A stretch of 64,000 nucleotides of DNA from Geomesophilobacter sediminis (GCF_016458275.1 NZ_JAEMHM010000009.1:62001-126000), one strand, 5' to 3'. Shown: positions 26,138 to 34,513, counted from the first letter of the stretch. Notes: generated from the sequence alone by a model not told the origin. Numbers and translations: made by a program.

Positions 26138-26157
26138 GCCAGATTACTAAATCTGGC
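26138..26157 (+). terminator. Short hairpin after NDUFA9-like gene
   Basis: GCCAGATT and AATCTGGC form an 8-bp stem with an ACTA loop directly after the stop codon and abutting the left arm of the GxxExxY cassette. No T-run follows, so terminator function is doubtful. Confidence 0.4.
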
Positions 26158-26708
26158 CGCAGATGAACGCAGATAAACGCAGATGTTTTTTTGGGATCAA
26201 TTTCGCAAAACTTCTAGTTCACCTGTCTGCATCCGCGGCCGTTTCAGTAAGGGAGCAAGTGCCATGGATAAACTTACCGACCGGATTATCTGTTGCGCTT
26301 TTACTGTCTCCAACACTCTTGGCGCTGGCTTTCTCGAAAAAGTTTACGAGAACGCGCTGGCCCACGAACTGAGCAAACGTGAACTAACCGTGCAGCAACA
26401 GGTACCGGTCCCGGTATTTTATGACGGCGTCATTGTTGGAGAGTACTACGCTGACATACTTATCAACGGGCAAGTGATTGTCGAACTGAAAGCTTCTAAA
26501 GCTCTGGATGCCGTCCATCTCGCTCAGTGCATGAACTATCTGAAGGCAACCGGGCTGAAAGTCTGCCTTCTTCTGAATTTCGGTAATGCCAAGGTTGAGA
26601 TAAAACGTGTAGTCAACGGCTATGAACGCGCTGAGGAATACAGTTCAACAACGACCTTCTGAGGGTTTCTTCCCAAATAAATCTGCGTTCATCTGCGTTC
26701 ATCTGCGG
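26157..26708. mobile_element. 552-bp cassette: GxxExxY gene between 28-bp inverted repeats (27/28 identical)
   Basis: Left arm 26157-26184 and right arm 26681-26708 are inverted copies differing at one of 28 positions. Each is built of the 10-bp unit CAGATGAACG repeated nearly three times. The only gene inside is a GxxExxY protein on the plus strand. Size and plan match the cassette at 3149-3702, although arm sequences differ. No target-site duplication is obvious. Confidence 0.65.
26264..26662 (+). CDS. GxxExxY protein (PD-(D/E)XK-like family), copy 2
   Basis: A 132-residue relative of the protein at 3177-3584. Motif G22-F-L-E25-K-V-Y28, then D64...E74-L-K76 with the same D-x9-E-x-K spacing, and HLAQCMNYLKATGLKVCLLLNFGNAK near the end in two blocks. 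Start taken at ATG 26264 because GGGAG lies upstream and the homologous protein begins at the same point; an upstream in-frame ATG at 26183 lies in the repeat arm. Function unknown; nuclease activity is only suggested by the motif. Confidence 0.88.
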   Translation: MDKLTDRIICCAFTVSNTLGAGFLEKVYENALAHELSKRELTVQQQVPVPVFYDGVIVGEYYADILINGQVIVELKASKALDAVHLAQCMNYLKATGLKVCLLLNFGNAKVEIKRVVNGYERAEEYSSTTTF

Positions 26709-26762
26709 TTAATTCAGGTTTTTAACTTGAGCCCGAGGTAAGGTTTTCGCTATATTACCCGG

Positions 26763-27281
26763 ATGGTGATCAGGGACGACGCATATTGGATGGGTAAGGC
26801 GATCGCGCAGGCGCGGCGGGCTGAGGCAATCGGCGAAGTCCCCATCGGCGCGGTCATCGTGAAGGACGGCGAGGTCATCGCCCGCGGCCACAACCTCCGG
26901 GAAAGCCAGCAGGACCCGGCCGCCCATGCCGAGATGATCGCCATCCGCAAGGCCGCCAAGAAACTCAACAGCTGGCGCCTCACCGGCGCCACCCTCTACG
27001 TCACCCTCGAGCCGTGCACCATGTGCATGGGCGCCGTCATCCTCTCCCGGCTGGACCGGGTCGTCTTCGGCTCCTTCGACCCCAAAGGGGGCGCCGCCGG
27101 CTCACTCTACGATCTCTCCAACGACAGCCGGCTCAATCACTGCGTAGAGGTCACCTCCGGGGTCCGCGGTGCGGAGACCTCCGCCATGCTCTCCGGCTTT
27201 TTCGCCGACCTCCGCGCCCGGAAGAAATCGGAAAAACTTGCTGCCGGCACCATCCCCCTGGCCGGCGAAGCGTCCCCCTAG
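26763..27281 (+). CDS. tadA: tRNA-specific adenosine-34 deaminase
   Basis: Makes inosine at the wobble position of tRNA-Arg. The zinc deaminase motif is complete: H55-A-E57 and P-C85-T-M-C88. The core EVPIGAVIVKDGEVIARGHN and GGAAGSLYDLSNDSRLNH fit TadA rather than a free-nucleoside deaminase. Length 172 is normal. The ATG at 26763 has no obvious Shine-Dalgarno; an in-frame ATG nine codons later is less likely. It begins 55 nt after the cassette arm. Confidence 0.95.
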   Translation: MVIRDDAYWMGKAIAQARRAEAIGEVPIGAVIVKDGEVIARGHNLRESQQDPAAHAEMIAIRKAAKKLNSWRLTGATLYVTLEPCTMCMGAVILSRLDRVVFGSFDPKGGAAGSLYDLSNDSRLNHCVEVTSGVRGAETSAMLSGFFADLRARKKSEKLAAGTIPLAGEASP

Positions 27282-28690
27282 CCCGCTTCGTTACCGAGAT
27301 CCCCCTCCCCCGCCCCCTCAGACGACCATTTTGCTTCCGTCCTTTGCGACGGGAACAGGCTCTTGCAGAGCGTGACGTTGTCCCCCGGCTCCATCCTCCT
27401 GCCACAGGCCCCGAACATCGGCTCTTCGTGGGTCGACAACGACACTCCGTCCGGTATTCCCACGCGGTTTCTCCCCGCCCGCTTCGCGGCGTAGAGCGAC
27501 TCGTCGGCCCGCTTGATGATGTCGTCGACGGAAAGGTCGTTTCTGTGCATCGCCGCCACCCCGAGACTCAGCGTCACCGCAATCGGCTCGCCCCCCTCGT
27601 CGCTGGCCAGATGCTCCCTTTCCACTTGGCTGCGTAACCGCTCGGCGATGATCACGGCCTCCTCGAGGTCCGTTTCCGGCAGTACCACCATGAATTCGTC
27701 GCCGCCGAGGCGGCCGACGATGTCGAAGCTGCGGACCGATTCCGTGGTGATCGACGCGACCGCCTTGAGGACGACGTCCCCGATCTGGTGGCCATGGCCG
27801 TCGTTCACCTGCTTGAAGTGGTCGACATCGAAAATGATGCACCCCAACTCCTCGTGGAGCCGACGCCCCCGCTCGAACTCCTCCTCGAACCGCTCGGTCA
27901 CGTGACGGCGGTTGTAGATCCTGGTCAGGCCGTCGGTGATCGCCAACTCCTCGATGACCGACCTTGCGTCGGCGAGCTTTTTGATCAGCCGGGCAGCCAG
28001 CCGCCACAAAACCAGCAGCAGCAGACCGGTAGCCAGGACGCAGGAAGCGAAAACCAGCAGGGTGTTGCGGTTCATCTTCCCCTGCATGTCGTCGACCGGG
28101 AAGCTGATGCTGATGCCCCCCAGAGGTTCCCCGATGCGGTACCCCTTGCCGACATGGCAGGTAAGGCATTCACCGGTCACGAACAGCGGCGCCATGTAGC
28201 GGAATACGGACCGTTCGCCGACCTTCTCGAGCATGAAGCGTTCTTTCTCGCCCGACCGGAACGACTTCAGCGCCATTTCCTCGAAGGGGTCCGGGACATT
28301 GTGGGGATCCAGCGGCTTAAGGCTGGTAATACGGATGAGCGAGGCGCCGTTTTGCCGGGAAATCTCGGAGATCTCCCGGGTCATGGCCGCATGGTTCTTC
28401 TTGGTGAAGACCCGCCCGTCCGGCAGGGCCACGTCCTCTCCGGCGAGCGCGGCATAGGTCGGAGTGTCCTTTCTCCTCTCGACGAACACCCCTCCGTTTC
28501 GCGCGTTCCACTCCCGCAAAAGGACCATGGTATTGACCTGAGCGCGAGCCCGGGCCAGGAACTCCTCCTGGATGAGGTCCTCGTCCTGGCTGCTGTCCAA
28601 CCAGAAGATGCCGCACATGATCAAAATGGTGACCACGCAGATCGATATGAGGAAGGTGCGGTAAAAACAGGTTTCCTTCTTAAACGCCAT
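27278..28690 (-). CDS. Membrane diguanylate cyclase with heme-motif sensor domain
   Basis: A 470-residue sensor. N-terminal membrane helix (about 10-30), then a periplasmic DUF3365/Tll0287-type domain containing C175-L-T-C178-H179, a c-type heme attachment motif. A second membrane helix follows (about 215-235). The C-terminal GGDEF domain has intact GGDEF at 329-333 and an RxxD inhibitory site (R320-S-F-D323) five residues before it, so product-inhibited c-di-GMP synthesis is expected. Heme suggests redox or gas sensing. Start taken at ATG 28690 after GGGGGTAAGT; the ORF could extend 39 codons upstream without support. The tail overlaps the tadA stop convergently by four bases. Confidence 0.92.
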   Translation of the reverse strand: MAFKKETCFYRTFLISICVVTILIMCGIFWLDSSQDEDLIQEEFLARARAQVNTMVLLREWNARNGGVFVERRKDTPTYAALAGEDVALPDGRVFTKKNHAAMTREISEISRQNGASLIRITSLKPLDPHNVPDPFEEMALKSFRSGEKERFMLEKVGERSVFRYMAPLFVTGECLTCHVGKGYRIGEPLGGISISFPVDDMQGKMNRNTLLVFASCVLATGLLLLVLWRLAARLIKKLADARSVIEELAITDGLTRIYNRRHVTERFEEEFERGRRLHEELGCIIFDVDHFKQVNDGHGHQIGDVVLKAVASITTESVRSFDIVGRLGGDEFMVVLPETDLEEAVIIAERLRSQVEREHLASDEGGEPIAVTLSLGVAAMHRNDLSVDDIIKRADESLYAAKRAGRNRVGIPDGVSLSTHEEPMFGACGRRMEPGDNVTLCKSLFPSQRTEAKWSSEGAGEGDLGNEAG

Positions 28691-29427
28691 ACTTACCCCC
28701 GGTGCATCTTCAGCTCCTACGGTCCCCCGGATGGCAGGGGAAACAACAGTGCCGCCGGCCGCGGCCGGCAGGGCATTAGTCAGGCTCGGATATCGGGAAG
28801 GGGACACCAGATGTTCTGAGATTTAAGACAGAGAAATCCCCAGGAACACGGGAATACCGTAGCAGGCAACGTGCCAGAGGCCGACAACGCGTTAAGGGAC
28901 CGATTTTACGTAGGATGCGCCATGGGAAGGATTGAGTGCAGGGGTGCGAATAAATTGCAGGGAGGTACCGACGACAGAGCTAACCGTCCGGTATTGCGAA
29001 GAAAGCTCCGTTACCAGCGGTGCAGCTTCAGACACCCTTTGCCCAAGCGCCGGGGCTCTGAAAGCGAACGTATCACAAGCACGACTCTCCTTTCCGGCAA
29101 GCAACGGCTTCCACCTGGAGCGACATTCTTCCTGTCGCGATCCACCTCCCTATGAAGGAAGGGAGCCGCTTATCCTGTGGGAGCGCCTTTCCAGGCGCGA
29201 TTAGATTCACGGGGTCCTTTCGCCCCATGTAGGAGCGACATTCCTGTCGCGATTAACCAGCGCTTCCTTGCCTGCGGCGGCGGGAAAGTCCGCTGCGGTT
29301 ATTTTGGGTGCGGAGGTGATATTCGGCACCTGCGCGACCTAGGGCTTGAAATCCGCTGAAAAATGCGCTATACATTAACGTCCATCGCATATCATCTTCA
29401 TGCGAGGCGGAAAAGAGCGAGTTAAAC
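28691..29427. other. Gene-free gap with REP units before tRNA-Ser
   Basis: No convincing ORF. Three REP-like units lie at 29118-29143, 29177-29205 and 29228-29256. The stretch 28800-29100 is unremarkable GC-rich sequence. The 29350-29427 part just before the tRNA is AT-richer and likely holds the tRNA promoter. Confidence 0.6.
29118..29256. repeat. Three direct REP-like units (family 1)
   Basis: GGAGCGACATTC...CTGTCGCGATC (29118-29143, with a 2-bp expansion), TGTGGGAGCGCCTTTCCAGG (29177-) and TGTAGGAGCGACATTCCTGT (29228-), all in the same orientation. Confidence 0.85.
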
Positions 29428-29515
29428 GGAGAGATGTCCGAGTGGTCGATGGTGCCTGACTCGAAATCAGGTGTACCGAAAGGTACCTAGGGTTCGAATC
29501 CCTATCTCTCCGCCA
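29428..29515 (+). tRNA. tRNA-Ser (CGA)
   Basis: The 88-nt sequence folds as a class II tRNA. The acceptor stem GGAGAGA pairs with TCTCTCC, then G and an encoded CCA. The anticodon stem CCTGA/TCAGG encloses loop CTCGAAA, giving anticodon CGA (codon UCG). It has a long variable arm (TACCGAAAGGTA) and T-arm AGGGTTCGAATCCCT. Followed by a strong terminator and then by an AT-richer island. Confidence 0.97.
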
Positions 29516-29521
29516 CCTTAC

Positions 29522-29552
29522 AAAAGGGCCGGTCAACATGACCGGCCCTTTT
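29522..29552 (+). terminator. Terminator after tRNA-Ser
   Basis: AAAAGGGCCGGTC and GACCGGCCCTTTT form a 13-bp perfect stem with a five-base loop. Confidence 0.85.
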
Positions 29553-29958
29553 GCCGTTTTATGTAGCAGATATGTAGCAGTAGCAGACGGTAGCCAGTTA
29601 AACTTTTAGTTTGCGTAGGTGCCATTTTCACTCCCGCACCCCTCGATCCCAACCCTTCGGCCCTGACCTCGTTGTGACTTCCAACAACCTAGAGCATCCT
29701 CACCGTTGGAGAATGCGTATCAGCAACGTAAAGATACACTTAGAACGTCCCACGGAACGGTTTCACGAAGACTAAGCGCAGCCGACCATTTTGAACGTTA
29801 AAAGCAGTTGACAGTCTTAATACACGCAGTGTAAAAGACTGTTTTAATGTGTTTGCAGGCGAGGCCCAGAGAATGTTGCGACGTTTCCTGTCGCATCGCA
29901 CGCCTATACTCAAGTTATATTTGAAAAAGCCAAGGCAAATCCTGCCGAGGGGGCCCCA
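29553..29958. other. Gap between tRNA-Ser and AAA+/S8 pair
   Basis: No ORF. Begins with a small direct repeat (ATGTAGCAG at about 29560 and again at 29571), then AT-richer sequence with the palindromic promoter at 29808-29842 and a degenerate REP-like hairpin at 29877-29895 (TGCGAC...GTCGCA). Confidence 0.6.
29808..29842 (+). promoter_or_regulatory. Promoter overlapped by near-perfect palindrome upstream of AAA+/S8 operon
   Basis: A consensus TTGACA (29808-29813) is 16 nt from TGTAAA (29830-29835). Both lie within a 32-nt near-palindrome: ACAGTCTTAATACAC (29811-29825), GCA, then GTGTAAAAGACTGT (29829-29842), the arms matching except for one base and one gap. This is the expected place for a repressor operator. 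The operon start codon is about 115 nt downstream. Confidence 0.6.
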
Positions 29959-30954
29959 ATGCCATCAGCTAAGCTGCTAAGGCAACTCATTAAATCAGGA
30001 TCAGAAGGCAACTTTGATGCATTTAAGACTGCCACGGAACAGGTTATCCAAGAAGAGCGTGCAAAGCAACACCACCTCCTCGCCAACGACTTAGAACGTT
30101 TGCTCTACGGTAGGGCATCAAACAGTAATACAATTCCAAGAAGCGTACTAGATAAGGTACCTGAAGATAAGGAACGGGGTCTTGCTCTGCTGCATGTTAA
30201 AGAGCCTGCCAAAAATCTTGAAGACATTGTCTTATCCGATGAGAACCGTTCGCTACTTGATGAGATTTTACAAGAGCATCATCGTAGGGAACTTCTCACA
30301 AGTTACGGATTATACCCCGCCGATAAGATACTATTCTGTGGCCCGCCTGGGTGCGGCAAGACACTTAGTGCAGAAATTGTTGCTTCAGAGCTGGGCTTAC
30401 CACTCGCAATCGTCCGGCTTGATTCAGTCGTTTCCTCGTATCTTGGCGAAACAGCAGCGAATTTACGTAAGGTGTTTGATTTCATTTCTAGAACACCAAT
30501 GGTTGTTCTTTTCGATGAATTCGATGCACTCGCCAAAGAACGTGCCGACATGGCAGAACATGGTGAACTTAAACGCGTTGTTAATGCTGTTTTGCAGATG
30601 CTGGATTCTTACGATGGCAGGAGCCTATTGATTGCAGCGACCAATCACGAAGGTATTATGGACTCCGCTATTTGGAGGAGATTCGATGAGGTTCTAGTTT
30701 TTAATCCTCCTAATCTAGAACAGATACGTCGATTGTTAGAAATCAAGCTGAGGGGTGTCAGACGAGATTTCGACATTGATCAGAGAAATTTGGCTGGAAT
30801 GTTTAAGGGCTTTAGTTACGCGGACATTGAACGCGTCTTACGTCGCGCAATTAAGGATATGATTGTATCAGGTAAAGAGTTTCTTGCAATTCGACATATT
30901 GAAGCAGCTCTTCGCAGAGAGGATGCACGTACAAGTCGGTTGAAGAGGATATAA
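29959..30954 (+). CDS. AAA+ ATPase partnered with cytoplasmic subtilase
   Basis: A 331-residue classical AAA protein. An N-terminal helical region (about 1-115) precedes the ATPase core: Walker A G128-P-P-G-C-G-K134-T, a p97/FtsH-like pore-loop segment SSYLGETAANLRKV, Walker B VVLFD186-E187-FDAL, sensor-1 IAATNH and arginine-finger region AIWRRFDE. The C-terminal helical lid follows. No membrane segment. The ATG at 29959 follows GAGGGGG. It ends three bases before the S8 gene, so the two are surely co-transcribed. G+C is clearly lower than the flanking genes. Probable job: ATP-driven unfolding or gating of substrate for the protease partner (inference). Confidence 0.92.
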   Translation: MPSAKLLRQLIKSGSEGNFDAFKTATEQVIQEERAKQHHLLANDLERLLYGRASNSNTIPRSVLDKVPEDKERGLALLHVKEPAKNLEDIVLSDENRSLLDEILQEHHRRELLTSYGLYPADKILFCGPPGCGKTLSAEIVASELGLPLAIVRLDSVVSSYLGETAANLRKVFDFISRTPMVVLFDEFDALAKERADMAEHGELKRVVNAVLQMLDSYDGRSLLIAATNHEGIMDSAIWRRFDEVLVFNPPNLEQIRRLLEIKLRGVRRDFDIDQRNLAGMFKGFSYADIERVLRRAIKDMIVSGKEFLAIRHIEAALRREDARTSRLKRI

Positions 30955-30957
30955 CTG

Positions 30958-33279
30958 ATGCCATACCCCCACCTCACCCTACAACGTGAAGCTCCTACCC
31001 CGGAGAAACGACCTCGTCGAGGATTCCCAGGACCTCCTCCTGCAGATCCAGCAGCCCATGGAAGGGCTCTTAGGGCACGGTTAGCTGAGGCCGTTACTCA
31101 AGTAGAAACCGATCTAGGTGGATTTGATGATCGGTTGCTCTTCAAGTTTGAAGTACAGAAAGGTTTTGATCCGGATGACCTGCAGAAGGTCTCTAATGAA
31201 ATCGAGATTGTCAGCCAGGAAGGGGAGCAAGTCGTTGTCGCCTTTGTAAGTGCTGGAGCACTCAGGTCATTTGAGGCCCGGCTCTCAACCTTAGCAAGAG
31301 GGGAGAAACCGGTTTACGTCAATGTACTCTATGCACTGAATAGCCTTAATGGCTGGCTTCCAGAAGATAGAACGGGTTGGGCTTTGACACGCGACGGTTT
31401 CCCTGAGGGAGATTCTTTTGCCTTGGACGTCGAGTTGTGGCCAATCGAAGACAACAACGATGAACGGGAGTTGCTGATCAACTCTTTCAACGATTGGCTG
31501 ACCGAGAACGAAATCAGACGTCTTGATAGCGTAAGGCAGCCGGGGATAATCGTCTATCGGGTTCGGTGCAATCGAGAGCAAGCGGAAAATCTCCTACGTC
31601 ACCGAGATGTCAGGACAGTCGATCTCCCCCCAAGCTATCGCCTCTCCATCCAAATTCTTCAGACTAATATCCAAGAACTTACACCGCCACCATCCCCTCC
31701 AGAAGATTCTCCAAGAGTTGCCGTTCTTGATAGCGGCATCGTTAGCAACCATCCACTTTTAGGGCCAGCTGTCGGTGCCGAGCGCTCATTTATTGATGCA
31801 CATGGACCAAGCGATACTCATGGCCACGGAACTAATGTCGCGGGAATCGCCGTTTACGGTGATGTCGCAGCGGCAATTACCAATGACGCCTTTACCCCAA
31901 ACTTCTGGGTGTGCAGTGGTCGTGTTCTGGATGGTAACGGTGAAACGGATGCTGGATTTATTGAGAACCAGATCATTGATGCAGTGCGATATTTCCACGA
32001 CGAGTATGACTGTCGAGTATATAACGTTTCCATTGGTGACCTAAACAAGCCCTATTTAGGCGGCCATATACGTAGCTTTTCACAAATTCTGGATTTACTT
32101 GCACGGGAGCTGGATGTCCTTTTCGTCGTTTCAACTGGAAACGTTTCTATTGACGAAATGGACGCGCTGTCATGGAAGCAGCAATATCCTGCGTATCTTA
32201 CACGAGATCAATGGGCCATCATTGAGCCTGCTCCCGCCTTGAATGTGTTAACTGTGGGAAGCCTTGCCCGTTATGACCAGAACGTGAGAATGCTTCGCTG
32301 GCCGGACGATCCTGGGGAGTTGCCGATAGCACGTCATGGTCAGCCTTCACCATTCACTCGTCGAGGGCCATCGGTGGGTGGCGCAATCAAACCAGATTTG
32401 GTTGCGTACGGCGGGAATTGGGCTTTCAACACCAGGGGAAACAACGTCAGTGCGCAACACCTCGGAGTTGTTACAACTAACAGAACATTTACAGAGGATG
32501 GCTTATTCAAGCAGGCCTGCGGGACCAGCTTTGCAACGCCTTATATTACCTACCTTGCCGGAAAGGTTCTTTGTGAAAATCCAACAGCTAGCCAAAACCT
32601 CCTCCGAGCACTGCTAATTGCTCATGCCCGCGTGCCTGAGGGCAGCGAGGGGCTTTTCCCTGAAAAGGAAGCTATTAGGAGCATTCTAGGCTACGGTGCC
32701 GTTGATGCTGCCGCATTGTGCAGGTCCCGTGATAACCATGTCACTATGATTGTAGAGGGGACCCTCGAGGATAAGCGACATCATTTCTACGAAGTACCTA
32801 TACCAGAAGATTTTTTAAGCCAAGGGAAAAGAGACCGTGAATTGACGGTGGCTCTGGCCTATGCGGCTCCAGTCAGATCAACCCGTGTTGCCTACAAAGC
32901 AACAAGGGTTGAGTTCAGGGTCGTTGCTGCACCAGACCTCGATCATGTAGCAACAATGTTTAATAGAGCTACGAGTGCAGAAGATTACCAAAGTATTCCT
33001 GAAATAGGAAATGCTAGTCTTGGCCCTACAATGCGTTCAAAGGGAACTGTGCAGGGTGACACCTGGACATTTAAACAATTTAATACAAGATCAAAGCTCG
33101 TAACCAATCGTCTTTTCATTGTAGTTACTCGAAATGACTTCGGTTGGGGTTCGAACGTTACAGCAACCCACGAACAGTACGCACTGGCAGTTTCACTGAG
33201 TGACCGGGCTAACCAGAACGCCAGGTTGTACGCACAGGTTCAAGCTCGCCTCCAGACTCGCGTCCGCGTAAGACAATAG
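30958..33279 (+). CDS. Cytoplasmic S8 (subtilisin-fold) serine protease, partner of AAA+ ATPase
   Basis: A 773-residue protein without signal peptide. An N-terminal region of about 250 residues precedes the subtilase domain, whose triad is intact: D258 (VAVLDSGI), H290 (HGHGTNVAGI) and S524 (CGTSFATP), with oxyanion Asn at N395 (STGNVS). A C-terminal region of about 190 residues (610-773), probably beta-rich, follows. Start three bases after the AAA+ stop. Together they form a predicted ATP-regulated intracellular protease. Two-gene AAA+/subtilase modules have been noticed in mobile and defence-associated contexts, but I cannot assign a named system. Low G+C and position next to tRNA-Ser argue for horizontal acquisition. 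Confidence 0.92.
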   Translation: MPYPHLTLQREAPTPEKRPRRGFPGPPPADPAAHGRALRARLAEAVTQVETDLGGFDDRLLFKFEVQKGFDPDDLQKVSNEIEIVSQEGEQVVVAFVSAGALRSFEARLSTLARGEKPVYVNVLYALNSLNGWLPEDRTGWALTRDGFPEGDSFALDVELWPIEDNNDERELLINSFNDWLTENEIRRLDSVRQPGIIVYRVRCNREQAENLLRHRDVRTVDLPPSYRLSIQILQTNIQELTPPPSPPEDSPRVAVLDSGIVSNHPLLGPAVGAERSFIDAHGPSDTHGHGTNVAGIAVYGDVAAAITNDAFTPNFWVCSGRVLDGNGETDAGFIENQIIDAVRYFHDEYDCRVYNVSIGDLNKPYLGGHIRSFSQILDLLARELDVLFVVSTGNVSIDEMDALSWKQQYPAYLTRDQWAIIEPAPALNVLTVGSLARYDQNVRMLRWPDDPGELPIARHGQPSPFTRRGPSVGGAIKPDLVAYGGNWAFNTRGNNVSAQHLGVVTTNRTFTEDGLFKQACGTSFATPYITYLAGKVLCENPTASQNLLRALLIAHARVPEGSEGLFPEKEAIRSILGYGAVDAAALCRSRDNHVTMIVEGTLEDKRHHFYEVPIPEDFLSQGKRDRELTVALAYAAPVRSTRVAYKATRVEFRVVAAPDLDHVATMFNRATSAEDYQSIPEIGNASLGPTMRSKGTVQGDTWTFKQFNTRSKLVTNRLFIVVTRNDFGWGSNVTATHEQYALAVSLSDRANQNARLYAQVQARLQTRVRVRQ

Positions 33280-33382
33280 CGGTGTGCGGAGCCAAGGGGG
33301 ACGTAGGCGAGTTGGACGAGTTTCCCAGTAGCCTCAAGGCTGCAGAGTGCATGGACAAGTGCTGACCAAAATTTCGGACTCT

Positions 33383-33420
33383 GAGGCCGGCAGATCTCCC
33401 TTCTGCCGGCCTCTTGTCCT
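33383..33420 (+). terminator. Terminator after AAA+/S8 operon
   Basis: GAGGCCGGCAGA and TCTGCCGGCCTC form a perfect 12-bp stem with a seven-base loop, followed by TTGTCCTTT. It marks the likely right end of the operon. Confidence 0.8.
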
Positions 33421-33538
33421 TTACTACTTGAAGTACGGCGATCTGCCTGGCCAAACAGCTAGAGATGGTCTGGGTGACCCTCTCGAAGATTTTCCCTATG
33501 TGATCATGGCGTTTACACCCCTCCTATTATCGTGGCGA

Positions 33539-34120
33539 TCATACGCAGGCACGCTTGAATCGATCCGGCGCATCCACTGCTGCAATCATCGCCTCGCGCA
33601 TGGTCGGCGCTTTGCCTTTCAACTCGCCGAACGGATCGCAAAACCCCTCCAGGAGCAGTTCGGCAGGTTTCCACTTGTGGTACCACGTGAAATTCTCTCC
33701 CTCACCGTTGATGGATTTGAATGGTCCGAGGACCTCCGCCTTTTCGCCATCGACAACGAAAGTCCAGAGCTTCGAATTGTCCTTCCTGGGGTTCCCGTAA
33801 CAGGTGAATGAGGTGCCGAAGTATTCGAGTGTTACCGTTTCGGGTGCGTAGGCAACGGCGGCCTCACAGGCCTCTTCAACCGAGGCTGCATGCCCGAGAT
33901 AAGTGCAGTAGACCGGTCTCTCCGGGTCGTCGACCAGTTCCACCGTCAGCTCCCAATAGAAACGGCCAGTACGGTCAAGCCCCACCCGAATCCTCCCCGA
34001 CTCTCCATCGGAATACAGATTGTCCCACTCGGAATAACCGAAGCCTTCCCATTCACGGCCGCAAACCAAATAGGTATTCCACTCCTCGCCTTTTTCCAAG
34101 CTGTGCAAAAACTTCCTCAT
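33539..34120 (-). CDS. Hypothetical protein, 193 residues
   Basis: I do not recognise this soluble, acidic and aromatic-rich protein. It begins MRKFLHSLEKGEEWNTYLV and contains YCTYLGHAASVEEACEAAVA in the middle and SINGEGENFTWYHKWKPAELLL later. Start taken at ATG 34120 with GGGAGAGG upstream; a longer in-frame start at 34273 lacks support. No transmembrane segment. It follows the AAA+/S8 operon convergently, so it may belong to the same accessory region. Confidence 0.65.
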   Translation of the reverse strand: MRKFLHSLEKGEEWNTYLVCGREWEGFGYSEWDNLYSDGESGRIRVGLDRTGRFYWELTVELVDDPERPVYCTYLGHAASVEEACEAAVAYAPETVTLEYFGTSFTCYGNPRKDNSKLWTFVVDGEKAEVLGPFKSINGEGENFTWYHKWKPAELLLEGFCDPFGELKGKAPTMREAMIAAVDAPDRFKRACV

Positions 34121-34405
34121 GATCCTCTCCCATTTTTGTGTTCCCCCTGGTATGGGAGAATGAATTCCCGAAATATTATCGCCCTGACTCGCTCGCCCCT
34201 TTCCTCCGCTCAGAGTTCTACTTGCCTTCAGCCTTTTTACTTTCCTGAAAAGCACGCTTAAGAGCACCCTCAAACATACGTCCGGTTTGCCCCCTATCGT
34301 ACTCTGTCAGCCGAGATAGACTTCTCGTAGGATAAAATTTAAATGCTCAAATTTTAAGTCTGCAGGGCCGGCCTTGGGAGTTCATACCTGCGGAGGAGGT
34401 ACTGC

Positions 34406-34513
34406 ATGATACATCTGACGCTTGATCTCACCGGGAAAGACGCTGTTTTTCTCAGCAACACCTACCGCTACCTTAACGGACTGCGCAACCTTGCCATCTA
34501 CCGCAACCCATAG
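34406..34513 (+). CDS. 35-residue ORF with strong ribosome binding site (possible gene remnant)
   Basis: GGAGGAGGT lies five bases before the ATG. The product begins MIHLTLDLTGKDAVFLSN and ends in RNP. It stops abruptly at TAG, with no continuation recognisable in other frames, so it may be the 5' remnant of a truncated gene or a genuine small protein. Confidence 0.35.
   Translation: MIHLTLDLTGKDAVFLSNTYRYLNGLRNLAIYRNP

Noticed and set aside
28871-29204. Short plus-strand frames before tRNA-Ser
   Set aside because: They run through REP units and lack support; treated as non-coding.
29516-34400. Duplicated tRNA-Ser 3' end as an attachment site at the far side of the island
   Set aside because: No second copy of the T-arm/acceptor sequence was found downstream by eye, and no integrase gene is present, so island boundaries remain inferred.
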